Shown here in pieces: positions 47,646 through 58,206 of a DNA stretch of 64,000 nucleotides (within the stretch, counting starts at the first letter, position 1; every line of letters starts with the position of its first letter). The position numbers and the translations under genes are program-made. The stretch comes from Talaromyces rugulosus (taxonomy: Eukaryota > Ascomycota > Eurotiomycetes > Eurotiales > Trichocomaceae). The stretch is taken from NCBI RefSeq assembly GCF_013368755.1, contig NC_049563.1, positions 4,588,001 to 4,652,000 on the forward strand, read 5' to 3'. Under the pieces are notes generated by a model, which made no database searches, was not told where the DNA came from, and saw nothing but the letters and a program-made list of their open reading frames with translations.

Positions 47646-49249
47646 ATGGCTTCAGTGTCCACCATGAGCCAACCAGGCCAGCAACCTTCGCAGGCGCAAC
47701 TGGCGCTCGCAATCGCCATCGTCAACGCAAAGCCAGCCGCTGTGCCGGTCCTGGGTGAGTAAGAGTGCCTGGCAATTCCGACAGCTGCAGCTGACATGAC
47801 CTTCCCCAGACCATATCAGCCACATTCGCTCTCACATCAAAAGCTCCAAAAGCCATTTCGATTCCTACAACAAGTATTTCGATAGCGTGACCTTCTGGAA
47901 GAATGCGTACACCAAGGCCGAAGACGAGCAGAGCAAGCTGAACAACCGCATCTATGAGCTGGAGCAGCGCGTTGAGTCTCTCAAGGGAAAACTCAAAGAT
48001 GGCAGTGTGGATTCTACCCCAGAGCGTGGCAAGCGCGAAGCAAGCAAGGACCCGAGTCCTTTGGGGTCACGAGTGAAACGGCAGAAGACGAGCGCTGCGC
48101 CAGTAGTCATTGGAGTAGGGCTGGAACAGCTAGACGATGCCATCAGTCGTTTACGCTCCGAAGAAGCATGTCAGTACCGGGAAATATTTTGTGGGTAATC
48201 CTGTAGGCTAACCATCAATCACAGCGGTCGGTTCGCTGCTACGGCATCTCTTGATACTGCAGCAGAACATGCGCAAAAAGCCAAACTGGGCGGTCCTTTG
48301 CGTGAATACGATAAACGTGTGCAAAGCCGCCGAGACGGCTGTTACCTCAATCTGCAATGACAAACAAAAGACGACGACAGAACGCGATCCAGTGACCATT
48401 CTCGTCATCGTCGAAGAATCCCATAGAGTGACATGTCAGTGTATCAACAAGATGCTGCGTTCAAACGAAGGGCAAAAGTATGAGGGTCAGGCTACGTACT
48501 ACTTGGTGTCTTTTTTCGAGGTGGCTTTGCACGCGCTGGACAAGCTGTGCCGGTTTCAGGCACTTGAAAAAGACAAAACCAAGCAGAATTCAGAAAAGGC
48601 AACATCAAAAAACGCAGGAACAAAACAACCAAAGGCTCCCGAGACAAATACCCCTGACGAGCTATCAGAAAGCGTCAGGCATCTGGTTGCGGGCATGCTG
48701 CTGACATCAACAACCGTCATTGCCAAATACGAAAATGTCCTTGAGGGCTACCTCTTTGTGCTCCTGCGCCGAGTGGGCACTGTTCTTTCTGCCATTGAAT
48801 TCAACGAGATGGTCTCCAATCCCGAGCTACAAGCTAGCGAAACCAAACTCCCCTTACCGGATGGTCTTGTTCGTGCAGGCTGTTCCGACGCTGTGTCTTT
48901 TCAAGCCTCTCAATTTGAGGCAATTCACCTTGCGTGGCTGTTGGAAAAGGCCGTGGCGCTAGTCTATTCGCTTTCAATGAAATCGCCTTTTAGCGTTTCT
49001 GACGGGCCCAAACCTGACCAAAATCAAAAGGAGTCGCTTCTGCGTTTCACCAAGAAGAAAATGCAACGTACGCTACTCAAGGCGGTATTCAGGGAAGACG
49101 AGCCTTTGTTTCTCGACTCTCTGAAAAAACGGCCACAGCCGGGCAAGATATCGGTTATGGACACAGAAGATGAGATGGACTCGGAATGGTTTTCGCGAGA
49201 AGTATGGAGATTGCTAGGGTGGGATATACTTGAATCTATCTGGAAATGA
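47646..49249 (+). CDS. conserved protein of unknown function with coiled coil
   Basis: Three exons: 47646-47754, 47810-48169, 48225-49249 (497 residues). I do not recognise the family. A predicted coiled coil spans roughly residues 75-110 (AEDEQSKLNNRIYELEQRVE), followed by a Lys/Arg stretch (SRVKRQKTS) that could be a nuclear signal. The C-terminal 300 residues look alpha-helical and globular (VRHLVAGMLLTSTTVIAKYE, EAIHLAWLLEKAVALVYSL). All splice junctions restore frame over long open exons, so it is a real gene. A second ATG at 47664 would remove six residues. It is divergent from the Ptm1-like gene. Confidence 0.8.
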
Positions 49250-49270
49250 TTTTTTCCTATATACTATCCG

Positions 49271-50479
49271 CTAATTCAGATTCAATATGCGGACTGCATT
49301 GCCACCAAGAACAGCCCTGACAGCTTCTTGGTCCGGGCTCAATGTTTTTTCGATTGCTGAAAAATTTGTGCTCACGCTGAGCCATTCACTATCTTCTTTT
49401 TCGTCCAGGGGAGGAAAGAAAGGATGATCGGTGCCTGTTTTCGTTAGATGAAGTAGGGAGTAAAGTTTATATATAGATAGTCACATACCAAATAAAAGCC
49501 TATCATGACCACCTGCCGCGTGTATTGCTGCCTTTAGCCCAGCCTCCCCATACACCACAGCATCCAGATATATATTGGTCTTGAGAACATCCCACACACT
49601 CCTCACAGGACCCTGGGTCGTCCCCCCATTTGCCACAAAATGGCGCTCATGTGCAATACAGCTCTCAATCCTGCCCGCCAAAAACGGCAATGTACCACCG
49701 GAATGCGCCAGCAAGATTTTTATCTTTGGAAACCGATCAAACACACCAGACAGCAACATACGCGTCACAGCAATGGTCGTCTCCAGCGGGAACCCCAGCG
49801 CGAGCGGAAGCACATGGCCATATCGCTGCGTGGCCTCGGCGCCTCCAAACGCTTCGTCGGGGAGACCATAGTGAGGGTGCAGGAAAAGCAGCGTTTGCGT
49901 TTCTTCGAGAGATGACCAGATCGGGTCGAGCGCCGGGTCGTCGAGACCAGCGCCCAGGCCAGATGTACCCATGATTATGCCGCGCATGTGTGGCAGGGTT
50001 TTGAGACGTGTAATTTCGTTAGACACGATAGATGGGCTGGGCGCGCTGAGCGGGAGGGCGCCAAAGGCGTATAGCGTTTTGGCACCACCATTACCCTCAG
50101 CTTGAGCTTTTGTGCTGCTGCTGTTCACTCTCGCACATGTCTCTTCGAGATCATTGTTGATCCGCTCAGTCCATGACTGCGCCTCATCGGCATCCAAAAA
50201 GTCGAGCCATGGGTTTGCCAGCGATATCACGCTGGTGGTGATTCCATGGCGCCGCATAAACGCGAGTTTGACGTTGATGTCCGAGTACGACGAGTCAACG
50301 GGTCTTCCTCGCTGGTCGGCAGGGATGGACGCGCTGTCGTCTGAAGACAGGATAATCAAGCGAGAGTCTGCATTTTGGTCGGCTGGGTCGTGGACGTAGG
50401 GCACTTTTTTGCGGGAGCGGAGCATGTCCAGGTACGCTGGAGTGTAGACATGGGTGTGGATGTCTACGATGGGAGGCAT
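49271..50479 (-). CDS. amidohydrolase 2 family, ACMSD-like decarboxylase
   Basis: Two minus-strand exons: 49489-50479 and 49271-49434 (384 residues). The metal-dependent TIM barrel is shown by the N-terminal HxH in VDIHTHVYTPAYLDML and by LLFLHPHYGLPDE, KILLAHSGGTLPFLAGRIES and the late Asp in LLFGTDHPFFPPLDEKE, which is split by the intron. Family members include 2-amino-3-carboxymuconate-6-semialdehyde decarboxylase (kynurenine branch) and aromatic-acid decarboxylases. The order HxH, HPH, AHSGG, GTDHPFF matches ACMSD-like proteins better than hydrolytic amidohydrolases. The exact substrate is not determined. Three GATAAG sites lie just upstream in the shared promoter with the Rds1-like gene. 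Confidence 0.85.
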
Positions 50480-51025
50480 GGTGATGTTTATTTTTTATTT
50501 CTGACTGTGAGGTGAGTAGACAGGCAAATAGCATGAAAATAGTAGGCCAGGAGTTGTCTATTAGAGTAGAAACAACACCCCAAAGAGGAGAATGCGGGGC
50601 AGACAAATACATATACGATAAGATACGATAATACGGTGATACGGTGGTATGCGATAAGATAACGATAAGGCGTCCATCTCTATACTACTACCCTCTATAC
50701 TACCCTGTAACTGCCTGGTCATAGAATTGTCTGTTCTTATTGGACAATTGGCTTGTACAACTGTCTCCAGTTTATAAAGCTTCGTATAAATTATGGCCGA
50801 GACAATTGGCTCGCGTGTTGCGGATGAAATGTCCGGGATCCATCATATACATTCAGCACTCTAGTATGAGGCTCGAGTCGGATGGATTATCAGTTTGTTG
50901 CGTCACTAAACTCTAGGCATTGATATAATAGGCCGTAGGATGGCAGCTGGCCCCTGTATGAATTGCCCTCTGCGTGCTCTACGTGCAATTCATGCCATGC
51001 AGTATTTATTGACTATTGACTGACC
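50480..51025. promoter_or_regulatory. divergent promoter amidohydrolase / Rds1-like with GATA motifs
   Basis: About 546 bases between two head-to-head genes. GATAAG occurs three times in the same orientation within 53 bases, at 50617-50622, 50653-50658 and 50664-50669. HGATAR sites bind fungal GATA factors such as AreA (nitrogen) or, in an extended form, SreA (iron). No gene is seen. Confidence 0.55.
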
Positions 51026-52481
51026 ATGTTCCCAGACCAGTGTATTTCCCTTTTCGCCCTGCTGGCAGTGGCATTGGCAGCTACCCAGGCAGATACCTCT
51101 GTTTCTCCTGTGTCTAGTTCTGTGTCTGTGTCTAGTTCTGTATCCAGTTCTATCTCCAGTGCTGCCTCCAATTCTACTACCTCTACTACCTCTACTCCGA
51201 GTACAACCCCAACCCCAGCACCCACTCGAAGCCAGCCCTCGCCCACCCATGGCTCATTCAGCGGCACACCGACAACATCCGGCGCTCTAAGCGCTACTCA
51301 AGTCGGCACCAGCATCTCCGTCGGCACCCCTGAGCCCAGTGCTACAACGTACTCGAACGACGGGAACATGCACGACGCCCAGCCTGCGCCGTATGTGCCA
51401 GCCGGGGGAGTCGGACTGAATACCACGCCTGTGTATAATGTCAAGAGTGACTTTGACTATCAATCTCTGGTAATTCACGTCTTTCTTCTTTCTCTAGATC
51501 ACTGCTAACACTTCCTAGGCACTGGCCCTATACCAAGAATGGATCGAACTCGACCTCTTCCGTTTCGGCCTGGCGCAGTTCAACACCAGCGACTTTGAAG
51601 CCGCGGGCCTGTGCAGCGACGACCGCTATCTCATCGAATTCATGGCGGAGCAAGAAATCGGCCACGCGACCATGCTTAGCAACATCCTGGGAGACCCTGC
51701 ACCTGCACAATGCACATACAACAACTACCCATTCACAGACGTCCTCGGCTTTGTCAATTTCACTCAAAGGCTTACCCGAGTTGGCGAGTCCGGCACATAT
51801 GGGTTTCTGCCACATCTCGACTCCCGTGAAGCCGCGCAGTTGCTGCTAGGCGCTGTGTCGACCGAGGCGCGACAGCAGATGATTTTTAGGCAGTTTGGCG
51901 GCCTGTTCCCCATGCCCGTGTGGTTCGAAGTCGGTATTCCGCAGTCGTGGGCATGGACGCTGCTGGCGCCGTATATCAGTTCGTGTCCAGCGAACCAGAC
52001 GCGTCTCGTGTGGCAGAATTTCCCAGCGTTGAATATCTCCACAGGCAACAACTCTAGTGACGCGTGCGCATGCGCAACTGACAATGGTGATAATACAATG
52101 CCAGCAATTACACACAACCGCAGTATCCCGCTCTCCCAGCCCGGGCAACAGGTAAATCTAACGTGGGACAGCCCCGGGCAGGCCATTGGCCCAAACAACA
52201 GCTACACGACATCCACATCGGCCGGTAAGCCAGCGTACGTCGCCTGGGTGACGCAGTTAAACGTGACGTACTCAAATCTCACGCTCAATGCCGGCGGCGG
52301 CAGTGCGTCGACTTCGGGGTACACGATTCAGCCAGACTTGCAAACGTACGAGGGGGATCCGGCGGTTAATGGGACTATGTTTGTGGCTGTGACGGATGAT
52401 GATCCAGTGCTGACCCCGTTTAATTTGAGTTTGATTAATGCGCATGTCGTTGCGGGGCCGGCTTTGTACCAGGCTGGTTGA
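51026..52481 (+). CDS. Rds1-like secreted ferritin-fold protein
   Basis: Two exons: 51026-51469 and 51519-52481 (468 residues). The N-terminus MFPDQCISLFALLAVALAAT is a signal peptide, followed by about 60 residues rich in Ser, Thr and Pro that are probably O-glycosylated. The rest is the ferritin-like domain of Rds1, a stress-regulated fission yeast protein of unknown biochemistry. Helices carry YQEWIELDLFRFGLAQF, RYLIEFMAEQEIGHATMLSN and EARQQMIFRQFGGLFPMPVW. The Glu/His pattern E-LDLF and EQEIGHA fits a four-helix metal-binding fold, though metal binding is unproven. Several NxS/T sites (NTS, NIS, NSS) are present. The C-terminal 150 residues are beta-rich. The linker is encoded by imperfect DNA repeats of GTGTCTAGTTCT type. 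Confidence 0.88.
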
Positions 52482-52666
52482 CTTTTGTTATGAAGAAGTG
52501 AGAAATTATAATAGTAATAATAAAACTTGACGTTGATATAGATGGTAGAATACGCTAGTACAAACCTGACTAGCGCGACCCACACTAAACTCTAGCAGCT
52601 CCGACGTCAGAATCCACATCAACACTCAAACATTCAAAAAACCATCCCCAATCCAACCTTTACAGA

Positions 52667-53488
52667 ATGGCACAAAACCGTAAGCAGCGTCGCGCTGCCG
52701 CCGCAGCTGCAGCCGAATCCGCAGCAGACATCCCACTCAAACACCCGCCTCCCGCAAGCGAATCCCGAAAGAGCAGCAACAAAACCCTCCTCGAAATCGC
52801 CGCCGAACGCCAGGGCCAACAGATCCGTCATTCCGGAAAGCAACAGCAACAAGAAAATGCAAAGCTATTCGATATGGATGCAAAAGAGACACAGTTTATT
52901 CAGATCTCGCCGGAGGGCGGAGTATCGCAGTTTGACCCGCAAGAACATAATCGTCAACAACGACAACAAGAAGAAAACGAAGAAGAAGAAGGAGGAGATG
53001 CATCGCTACCGCCCGTAATAGACACACTGCTACTCTCCACACCGTTGACGACGCTGCATCTCACACTGGCATTTTTGGCCGCACACCAATACGCACAATT
53101 CGTTCCCCTGGGCGCGCTTGCGTGGGAGTCTTGTTTCGTCGCGTTTCCAGTATTGACCCTCTGCATACATTTCGCGCATGGGCATATCGTCTCCTTCAGG
53201 CCCAAAACCAAGCCAAAGTCAAACCCAGAAATAAATGGTCTATGGGACCTATTCTTCGGCCGACCCTCGTCCAAAACGTTTGTCTTCTTACCGCTGGCGA
53301 TCTATCTGGGCGTGTATTTAATGCGACTCACAAATGAACAGGGGTACTATGCAATCATGAAGCGCGCACCCAGTATCGGCACAATGTGGGTGTGGTGTGT
53401 GCTGGAGATGTCGCCGGTGGCAGGGCTGTTGGCGTTTTTGGCGCCGTTGGGGTGGGGGGTTGGGTATATGGGGTATGCCATTTTTTAA
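52667..53488 (+). CDS. small fungal integral membrane protein (DUF7719-like)
   Basis: A single exon of 273 residues. The N-terminal 120 residues are hydrophilic and Gln/Glu/Ala-rich with a basic start (MAQNRKQRRAAAAAAA). The C-terminal half has about four hydrophobic helices (TTLHLTLAFLAAHQYAQFVP, LTLCIHFAHGHIVSF, FVFLPLAIYLGVYLMRL, VAGLLAFLAPLGWGVGYMGY). This matches a conserved, uncharacterised fungal membrane family (DUF7719 as I recall it). Location and role are unknown; an ER or Golgi membrane protein is plausible. The clear ATG and complete stop support a real gene. Confidence 0.8.
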   Translation: MAQNRKQRRAAAAAAAESAADIPLKHPPPASESRKSSNKTLLEIAAERQGQQIRHSGKQQQQENAKLFDMDAKETQFIQISPEGGVSQFDPQEHNRQQRQQEENEEEEGGDASLPPVIDTLLLSTPLTTLHLTLAFLAAHQYAQFVPLGALAWESCFVAFPVLTLCIHFAHGHIVSFRPKTKPKSNPEINGLWDLFFGRPSSKTFVFLPLAIYLGVYLMRLTNEQGYYAIMKRAPSIGTMWVWCVLEMSPVAGLLAFLAPLGWGVGYMGYAIF

Positions 53489-53529
53489 TTTTATATAAAA
53501 CACATGTAGATATGTTTGCATAGCGAATT

Positions 53530-53555
53530 GATTATATATATATATATATATATAA
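53530..53555. repeat. (TA)n microsatellite
   Basis: A run of about 12 TA dinucleotides lies 40 bases after the stop codon of the small membrane protein, in the 3' region between convergent genes. No function is inferred. Confidence 0.85.
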
Positions 53556-53862
53556 GAGTGGTATAATAATTGATTAGTCTAAGAAGATAATAAAGGGTAT
53601 GACAAAAAAAAAAGCGACAAGCAGTTGGCCACCATGGGTATCTGTTCAATATCAAAGCCAAAACATCCAAACGAGATAGAGAAGGAAAAAACGCCAAAGC
53701 CAGAAAATCGAACAAAATTAAGAAATCGACAAAATCAAGCCAGTGCACTTTTGGTAAACATAAACATTAAATATTACGCTGCCAGACAGTTCTGCCAACC
53801 TGCATCATCAATGCAAGAGCGAAAAATAGATTATTCGTAACGTCGTGTGTCGTGCGCAACCA

Positions 53863-55467
53863 TCAATGACTGCATGTCTCGACGGTTGCAGCCTCGGCTT
53901 CAGGCGAGTCAGACTCAGCACAGCCGCGAGCCGGCGCAGGCTCGGCCACTAGATCATCGGCCGTCAGTCGCGACATTTGGCGACTGACCTCGGCCAACTG
54001 GGTGCTGTTGCTAGGGGTTGGACCAAAATAGTCCAAACGCTCCAGGTCTTCATAATCCGGCAGCGATGGCAGCGGCGAGCCATGGTAGTCCTCCATGGCG
54101 CAGGTGCCGCTGAGCGTCGCGTAGCCCGGCGGGCTCGCCGGCACGTCGTTGTAGACGGGCGGCATCTCTTCGTCCCAGCTGATGCCCAGGCCACCTCTTT
54201 GGGTGACCAGCAGGTTGAACTGCATGCGCAGCACACGGGCAGCGCCCGTCGGGGTGATGAGGTTGGTGTTTTTGTTTGGGCAGAATTCTTCAGCCACAAT
54301 AAGCTCGATCACGAGATTGTGCTTCACTTCAAGGGAGCCCTTGACGTCGAGATCGCAAACGGGGTTGCTGCCCGGCTTGATGTTGGCCAGGAACTCCATG
54401 TTGATTTCGCCGCCGGCGGTGTCAAAGTCGGTCTTCCATCCCGTCTTCTCTTCGTTGTGGCCGATAATGCGAGTCTCCTGGTGCAGGACGCCCTTGCCTT
54501 CGCCGCCCACCTTGTGGGTGTGTTTTGGGCAAGCGCTCGAGACTACCTTTTGGTGTTCCTCAATGCGCCACATCATCTTCCGCAGCCGCCAGCGTGTCTG
54601 GCTATCTTCGCCCTTTTCCACGACGCCGCTCAGGTTCATCTGCACGGGAAACGCGCCAATCGGGTGCACGACCGAGGGCAGCACCACGCGGCCGGTCAGC
54701 TTGGTCGGGGGGAAGATGCGGAGAGAGGAGCGATCATTGCCAGGCAGGATGGAGCGGTTGATGGTGAGCGGAACCTTCTCGATCAGCTCCTCTCCAGTGG
54801 TTGTGACAGCGCGGGCAACCAGCCAGTACTCGATAGCGGCCAAAGTCCCTTGAGCGCTGGCGGGCAAGTCTCCAGGAAATAAATAGCTAAAAGGAAAGTC
54901 GTGGTCGCCCTTGCTCAGTTTGATGGACTCTGTCAAAAAGTCCCAGCGCTTCAGCTCGTCCTTTTGCACGCAGCAGCTGCCGCAGTCTCGGGTGATGGGC
55001 TTCTTCGTGGTAAAAGTCTTGGTCAGGTTGACGGTAAACGACTTGAGGGCGACAGAGCCGACCTGGCTGGACACGGTCAGGCGCAGACGGCCAGAAAACA
55101 GAGCGCCGGTCGAGTTGGCGGGCGTGCCGTAGAAGACCAGCGGCGGCGATTCGATGATGACATTGAGTTTGGCGGGGAGCAGGCGAGGATGGTCCTTGGC
55201 CGAGTGCCGTTCCTTGGAGCGAGACGAGCGTCCGAGACTCAGACGCTTCTCCTTGTTTGGGTGGATGATGTGGTCGACTGCCGCCGAAAGCAAACGCTCG
55301 GGGCTCTCGTGGCCGTCAAGCCCGAGCGACCACGAGTTGCGCTTGGACGAGGGACCGGACTGCGAGGGCGTCATCTCGTTAACCGATGTGGTCGACGAGG
55401 ACAGCGAGGCGGGGAAGCTGGCATGTGGCGAGGTGCGGACGAGGCTCGACAGAAGACGGCCCGGCAT
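53863..55467 (-). CDS. LDB19: arrestin-related trafficking adaptor, Ldb19/Art1 type
   Basis: A single minus-strand exon of 534 residues. ARTs recruit the Rsp5/HulA ubiquitin ligase to plasma-membrane transporters to trigger endocytosis. The opening MPGRLLSSLVRTSPHASFPA matches Ldb19, followed by an N-arrestin domain (LNVIIESPPLVFYGTPANST, GRLRLTVSSQVGSVALKSF) and a C-arrestin domain (HPIGAFPVQMNLSGVVEKG, LEVKHNLVIELIVAEEF). A PPxY motif, EMPPVYNDVP, near residue 450 is the WW-domain ligand for the ligase. The C-terminus is acidic. Upstream in-frame sequence to 55911 is open by chance, and ATG 55467 gives the expected N-terminus. Large plus-strand open frames across this gene are shadows. Confidence 0.92.
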   Translation of the reverse strand: MPGRLLSSLVRTSPHASFPASLSSSTTSVNEMTPSQSGPSSKRNSWSLGLDGHESPERLLSAAVDHIIHPNKEKRLSLGRSSRSKERHSAKDHPRLLPAKLNVIIESPPLVFYGTPANSTGALFSGRLRLTVSSQVGSVALKSFTVNLTKTFTTKKPITRDCGSCCVQKDELKRWDFLTESIKLSKGDHDFPFSYLFPGDLPASAQGTLAAIEYWLVARAVTTTGEELIEKVPLTINRSILPGNDRSSLRIFPPTKLTGRVVLPSVVHPIGAFPVQMNLSGVVEKGEDSQTRWRLRKMMWRIEEHQKVVSSACPKHTHKVGGEGKGVLHQETRIIGHNEEKTGWKTDFDTAGGEINMEFLANIKPGSNPVCDLDVKGSLEVKHNLVIELIVAEEFCPNKNTNLITPTGAARVLRMQFNLLVTQRGGLGISWDEEMPPVYNDVPASPPGYATLSGTCAMEDYHGSPLPSLPDYEDLERLDYFGPTPSNSTQLAEVSRQMSRLTADDLVAEPAPARGCAESDSPEAEAATVETCSH

Positions 55468-57152
55468 GGTGCCTCTTGGATCTATATTCGCTTGTATAGA
55501 TGGATATCCGATGGTGGTGATGGGAACGAGAATAGCAAAAGTGTATATATATAAGTGTCGACAGAGCCGTATCGAGAGGGGACCCTCTGGCTTTGTACTT
55601 GGGCAAAGAGCAGAAAAAATCAGGACGCTCCACCTCGCGGGAAAGTTCCTGGCCACTGATGAATCTGGCCGGCCCGTGATGCTCGACACAGGGCGTGGTG
55701 GGGCTGGTAATACCAATACCGTGCCGCTTCCGTCGTGACTCACTGTTGGAATTTTGGAGTAATAATATTTTGTATTAATTGATGTGATTAATAATGTGAT
55801 GCTATTATTATATTGCATTGGGTATATACTCTTAAATAGGATTGAATACTCTGCGAACATACGAGGCATATGCAGTGTGATCCGAGCTGCGAGCACGGGG
55901 AAATACTGCAATGCTTAATCAGACGAGAGAGTTACACCGCATACATATGGCATTTGAGATGGTTTCGTAAATAAACATGTAATACACCGTACGGATATCA
56001 CATGAAGACAGGAAACAATGACGAGAGCGGTGTCGCATCTCCGCGGTGTGTATGTGGCGGAACGGTAAATTACGCCTGTTGCGATCTGAATGACGCCATG
56101 CACCGCCTGCCCCACCATCCGAAAATAAATTACGCCGTAAATACGCGGTACCGCCCAAGAAAATTCTGTCCGCCAGCTGATTTCTCTCGAAAATTTCTCC
56201 TGACTGCTGCCTCTTTGGGCTAAGCGGCAAATCCCCCGCCTGGGTTTGCACTGTATGTACCCCGCACTCTAGTTTGACTCATCACATACTCACATGTTGA
56301 CATGTTGACATATTGACATATTATTATTATTTGAATATTGACGCTGTATTTACTGCTGATCTGTAATCCCTGATCACCAGAAAATCTAGACCCGGATCAT
56401 CCCAGAGCTTGGGCGGCGCCTTGCAGCTGACGGCAGGCTGTGACTGGCCCCCAGGGTTGCCATTACATAACACCTGGATGATCGCCTTGACTACTATAGT
56501 CAAAAGTATCCTTGGATTGTATACATCACGGGAGACGTCACGCCACGGCCTTATTTATCCATTGTTTTCCCATCGCTTAATACTAAATACTGCAATTGCA
56601 ACATCCGCGCAATTGCACCACAATATTGCAATGATTTGGCAATGCAGCAGCATAAAGCGCAATTGACTCCTTTGTACCGATGACGTGATTTTTTACTACC
56701 TGAATACATATTATTAGTATAGAATTACGCCATGATCTCAATCATCAATCAGCAGGACACGTGGGACGCCTGGCGGGGCCGGGCTAGACCCGACTATTTC
56801 GCATGGTTCAGTCGATCAAGGTCCTTTTTTCTTGCCGCACTGCTTTGTCCGTTTTTCACCTCCTGGGCTGTTTGACAGCTGTAACTGGCCGGCTAGGACT
56901 GCTACATCTGTAGTAGTACATACTACGACGCGGTTATGCTCGGCTTTCGTACCGGTATACATCCCGCCCCTCTTATTGGCCGCCCGCTTTGGATCCAGGC
57001 ACGAAATTTTTCTCTCCATAAAAAAAATAAAAAATCAAAAAGATCAAATGGAATTTCCGCCCCAAAACTTGAAAACTCGGTAAAGAAATCTCGCCGCGGA
57101 AAAGTTTCCTGATCGGAATACTCCAGTGGACCCCGGAAATTCCTTTGGTCTC

Positions 57153-57197
57153 ATTCCGAGTCTCCGAGTCGTGCGGCTCGGAATCTCGGAATCTCGG
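57153..57197. repeat. CTCGGAAT repeats with inverted copy
   Basis: ATTCCGAG at 57153-57160 is the reverse complement of CTCGGAAT, which occurs in tandem at 57177-57184 and 57185-57192 and continues as CTCGG to 57197. The arrangement can form an 8-bp stem. It could be a binding-site array or a decayed repeat. Confidence 0.7.
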
Positions 57198-57943
57198 CTT
57201 CTCTGATTACCTGCCGTATACGGTAAGATTCTGTACCTTTCGATGGAAGTTAAAATTTGTTTTTAGCATCATGGTTCTCGTACTAATTGATGGTGGAGAA
57301 TTAACTGATACGTGTCAAGCTTGAGAGCGATTCGTCAAAAACGAGTATACTGGTACATGGTGTTATTGGCATGTATTGGTATGTCAGGCCACCATGGATG
57401 GCCTTGACCTCCAATTTGTTGGATGGAAAAGGCCGAAGAAATTCTTTTAATATATATTATTGAATAATATATTACCTGAAGAAAGGATAAGCACTGGTCT
57501 CAAACTAAGAGCCTTCTTGGCGGGCGGTAGCCGGACACGTACACCCATTGGTTCCTACAATTCTCTCAGTACGTACTATCATACTATTGGTCTATCTTTA
57601 TTTACATCAGACTATTAGCCTAAATATCATTTTTATTATGTATATTAGAAGCAAACTATCCGTTTAATTCAATAGCTATATATAATGTAACCTCTTGCTT
57701 GCTTTCTACTCACTTTCTTTATAATGGAAAGTATGTTACATGTTAATGTAGTTTGTACCGCGGTGGAAACTGGTGCCTGAGGCAACAAAGTATATGTATC
57801 AATATTAGGTGAATATCGCTACCCCATGTTACCGAACCACGCCAATGTCTGGCCGAAAGGACTACATAGCGAGATCCATAATGCCAAAGATTTGACGCAC
57901 ACCTCCGTACTCTCTATTCCGTACTAATATCGGCATGGTGATA

Positions 57944-57970
57944 GGCGTGGGGAAGCCCTAACCCCACGCC
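57944..57970. promoter_or_regulatory. perfect 9-bp inverted repeat with two CreA-type motifs
   Basis: GGCGTGGGG at 57944-57952 is separated by nine bases from its exact reverse complement CCCCACGCC at 57962-57970. Each arm contains GTGGGG, which fits the CreA consensus SYGGRG. It lies about 237 bases upstream of the dioxygenase start codon, where inverted CreA pairs would be expected to repress in glucose. Confidence 0.5.
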
Positions 57971-58206
57971 GGCTATAGACGGAGACGGGGATGGGATGGG
58001 CAAAGACAACATCATAGCATGGCAAGTTGTTGCTGGTATAACATCTATTTCGTCCGGTTATGTCATGGAGCCAAAGTGTTGACAGCCGAGTACTTAAGCT
58101 CGTGAAGCCTATATCTTGTCTTTCATTCAATTCACTCAGCCGAGAACAAACCGAAAGATCAAAAAAATATTTACTATTTTAAACAACAAAACATTGACCA
58201 ACAAAA

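Larger units (their letters stand above)
55468..58206. other. 2.7-kb gene-free, AT-rich interval
   Basis: No open frame here has recognisable content. Visible structure includes a run of 8-base near-repeats (CATGTTGA/CATATTGA) at 56292-56321 and CTCGGAAT units at 57153-57197 with an inverted partner. There is also a TA-rich inverted repeat near 57449-57476 and a GC-rich hairpin at 57944-57970. Its right end must be the promoter of the dioxygenase gene. No transposon or tRNA is recognised. Confidence 0.6.

Noticed and set aside
53530..53555. TA-rich and other short repeats considered as a CRISPR array or telomeric repeat
   Set aside because: They are simple microsatellites with no spacer structure, and the host is eukaryotic.
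53977..55738. Several long plus-strand open frames (up to 301 codons) over the arrestin gene
   Set aside because: They are antisense to a well-conserved GC-rich coding exon and contain low-complexity Arg/Gly/Ala text, typical of shadow frames.
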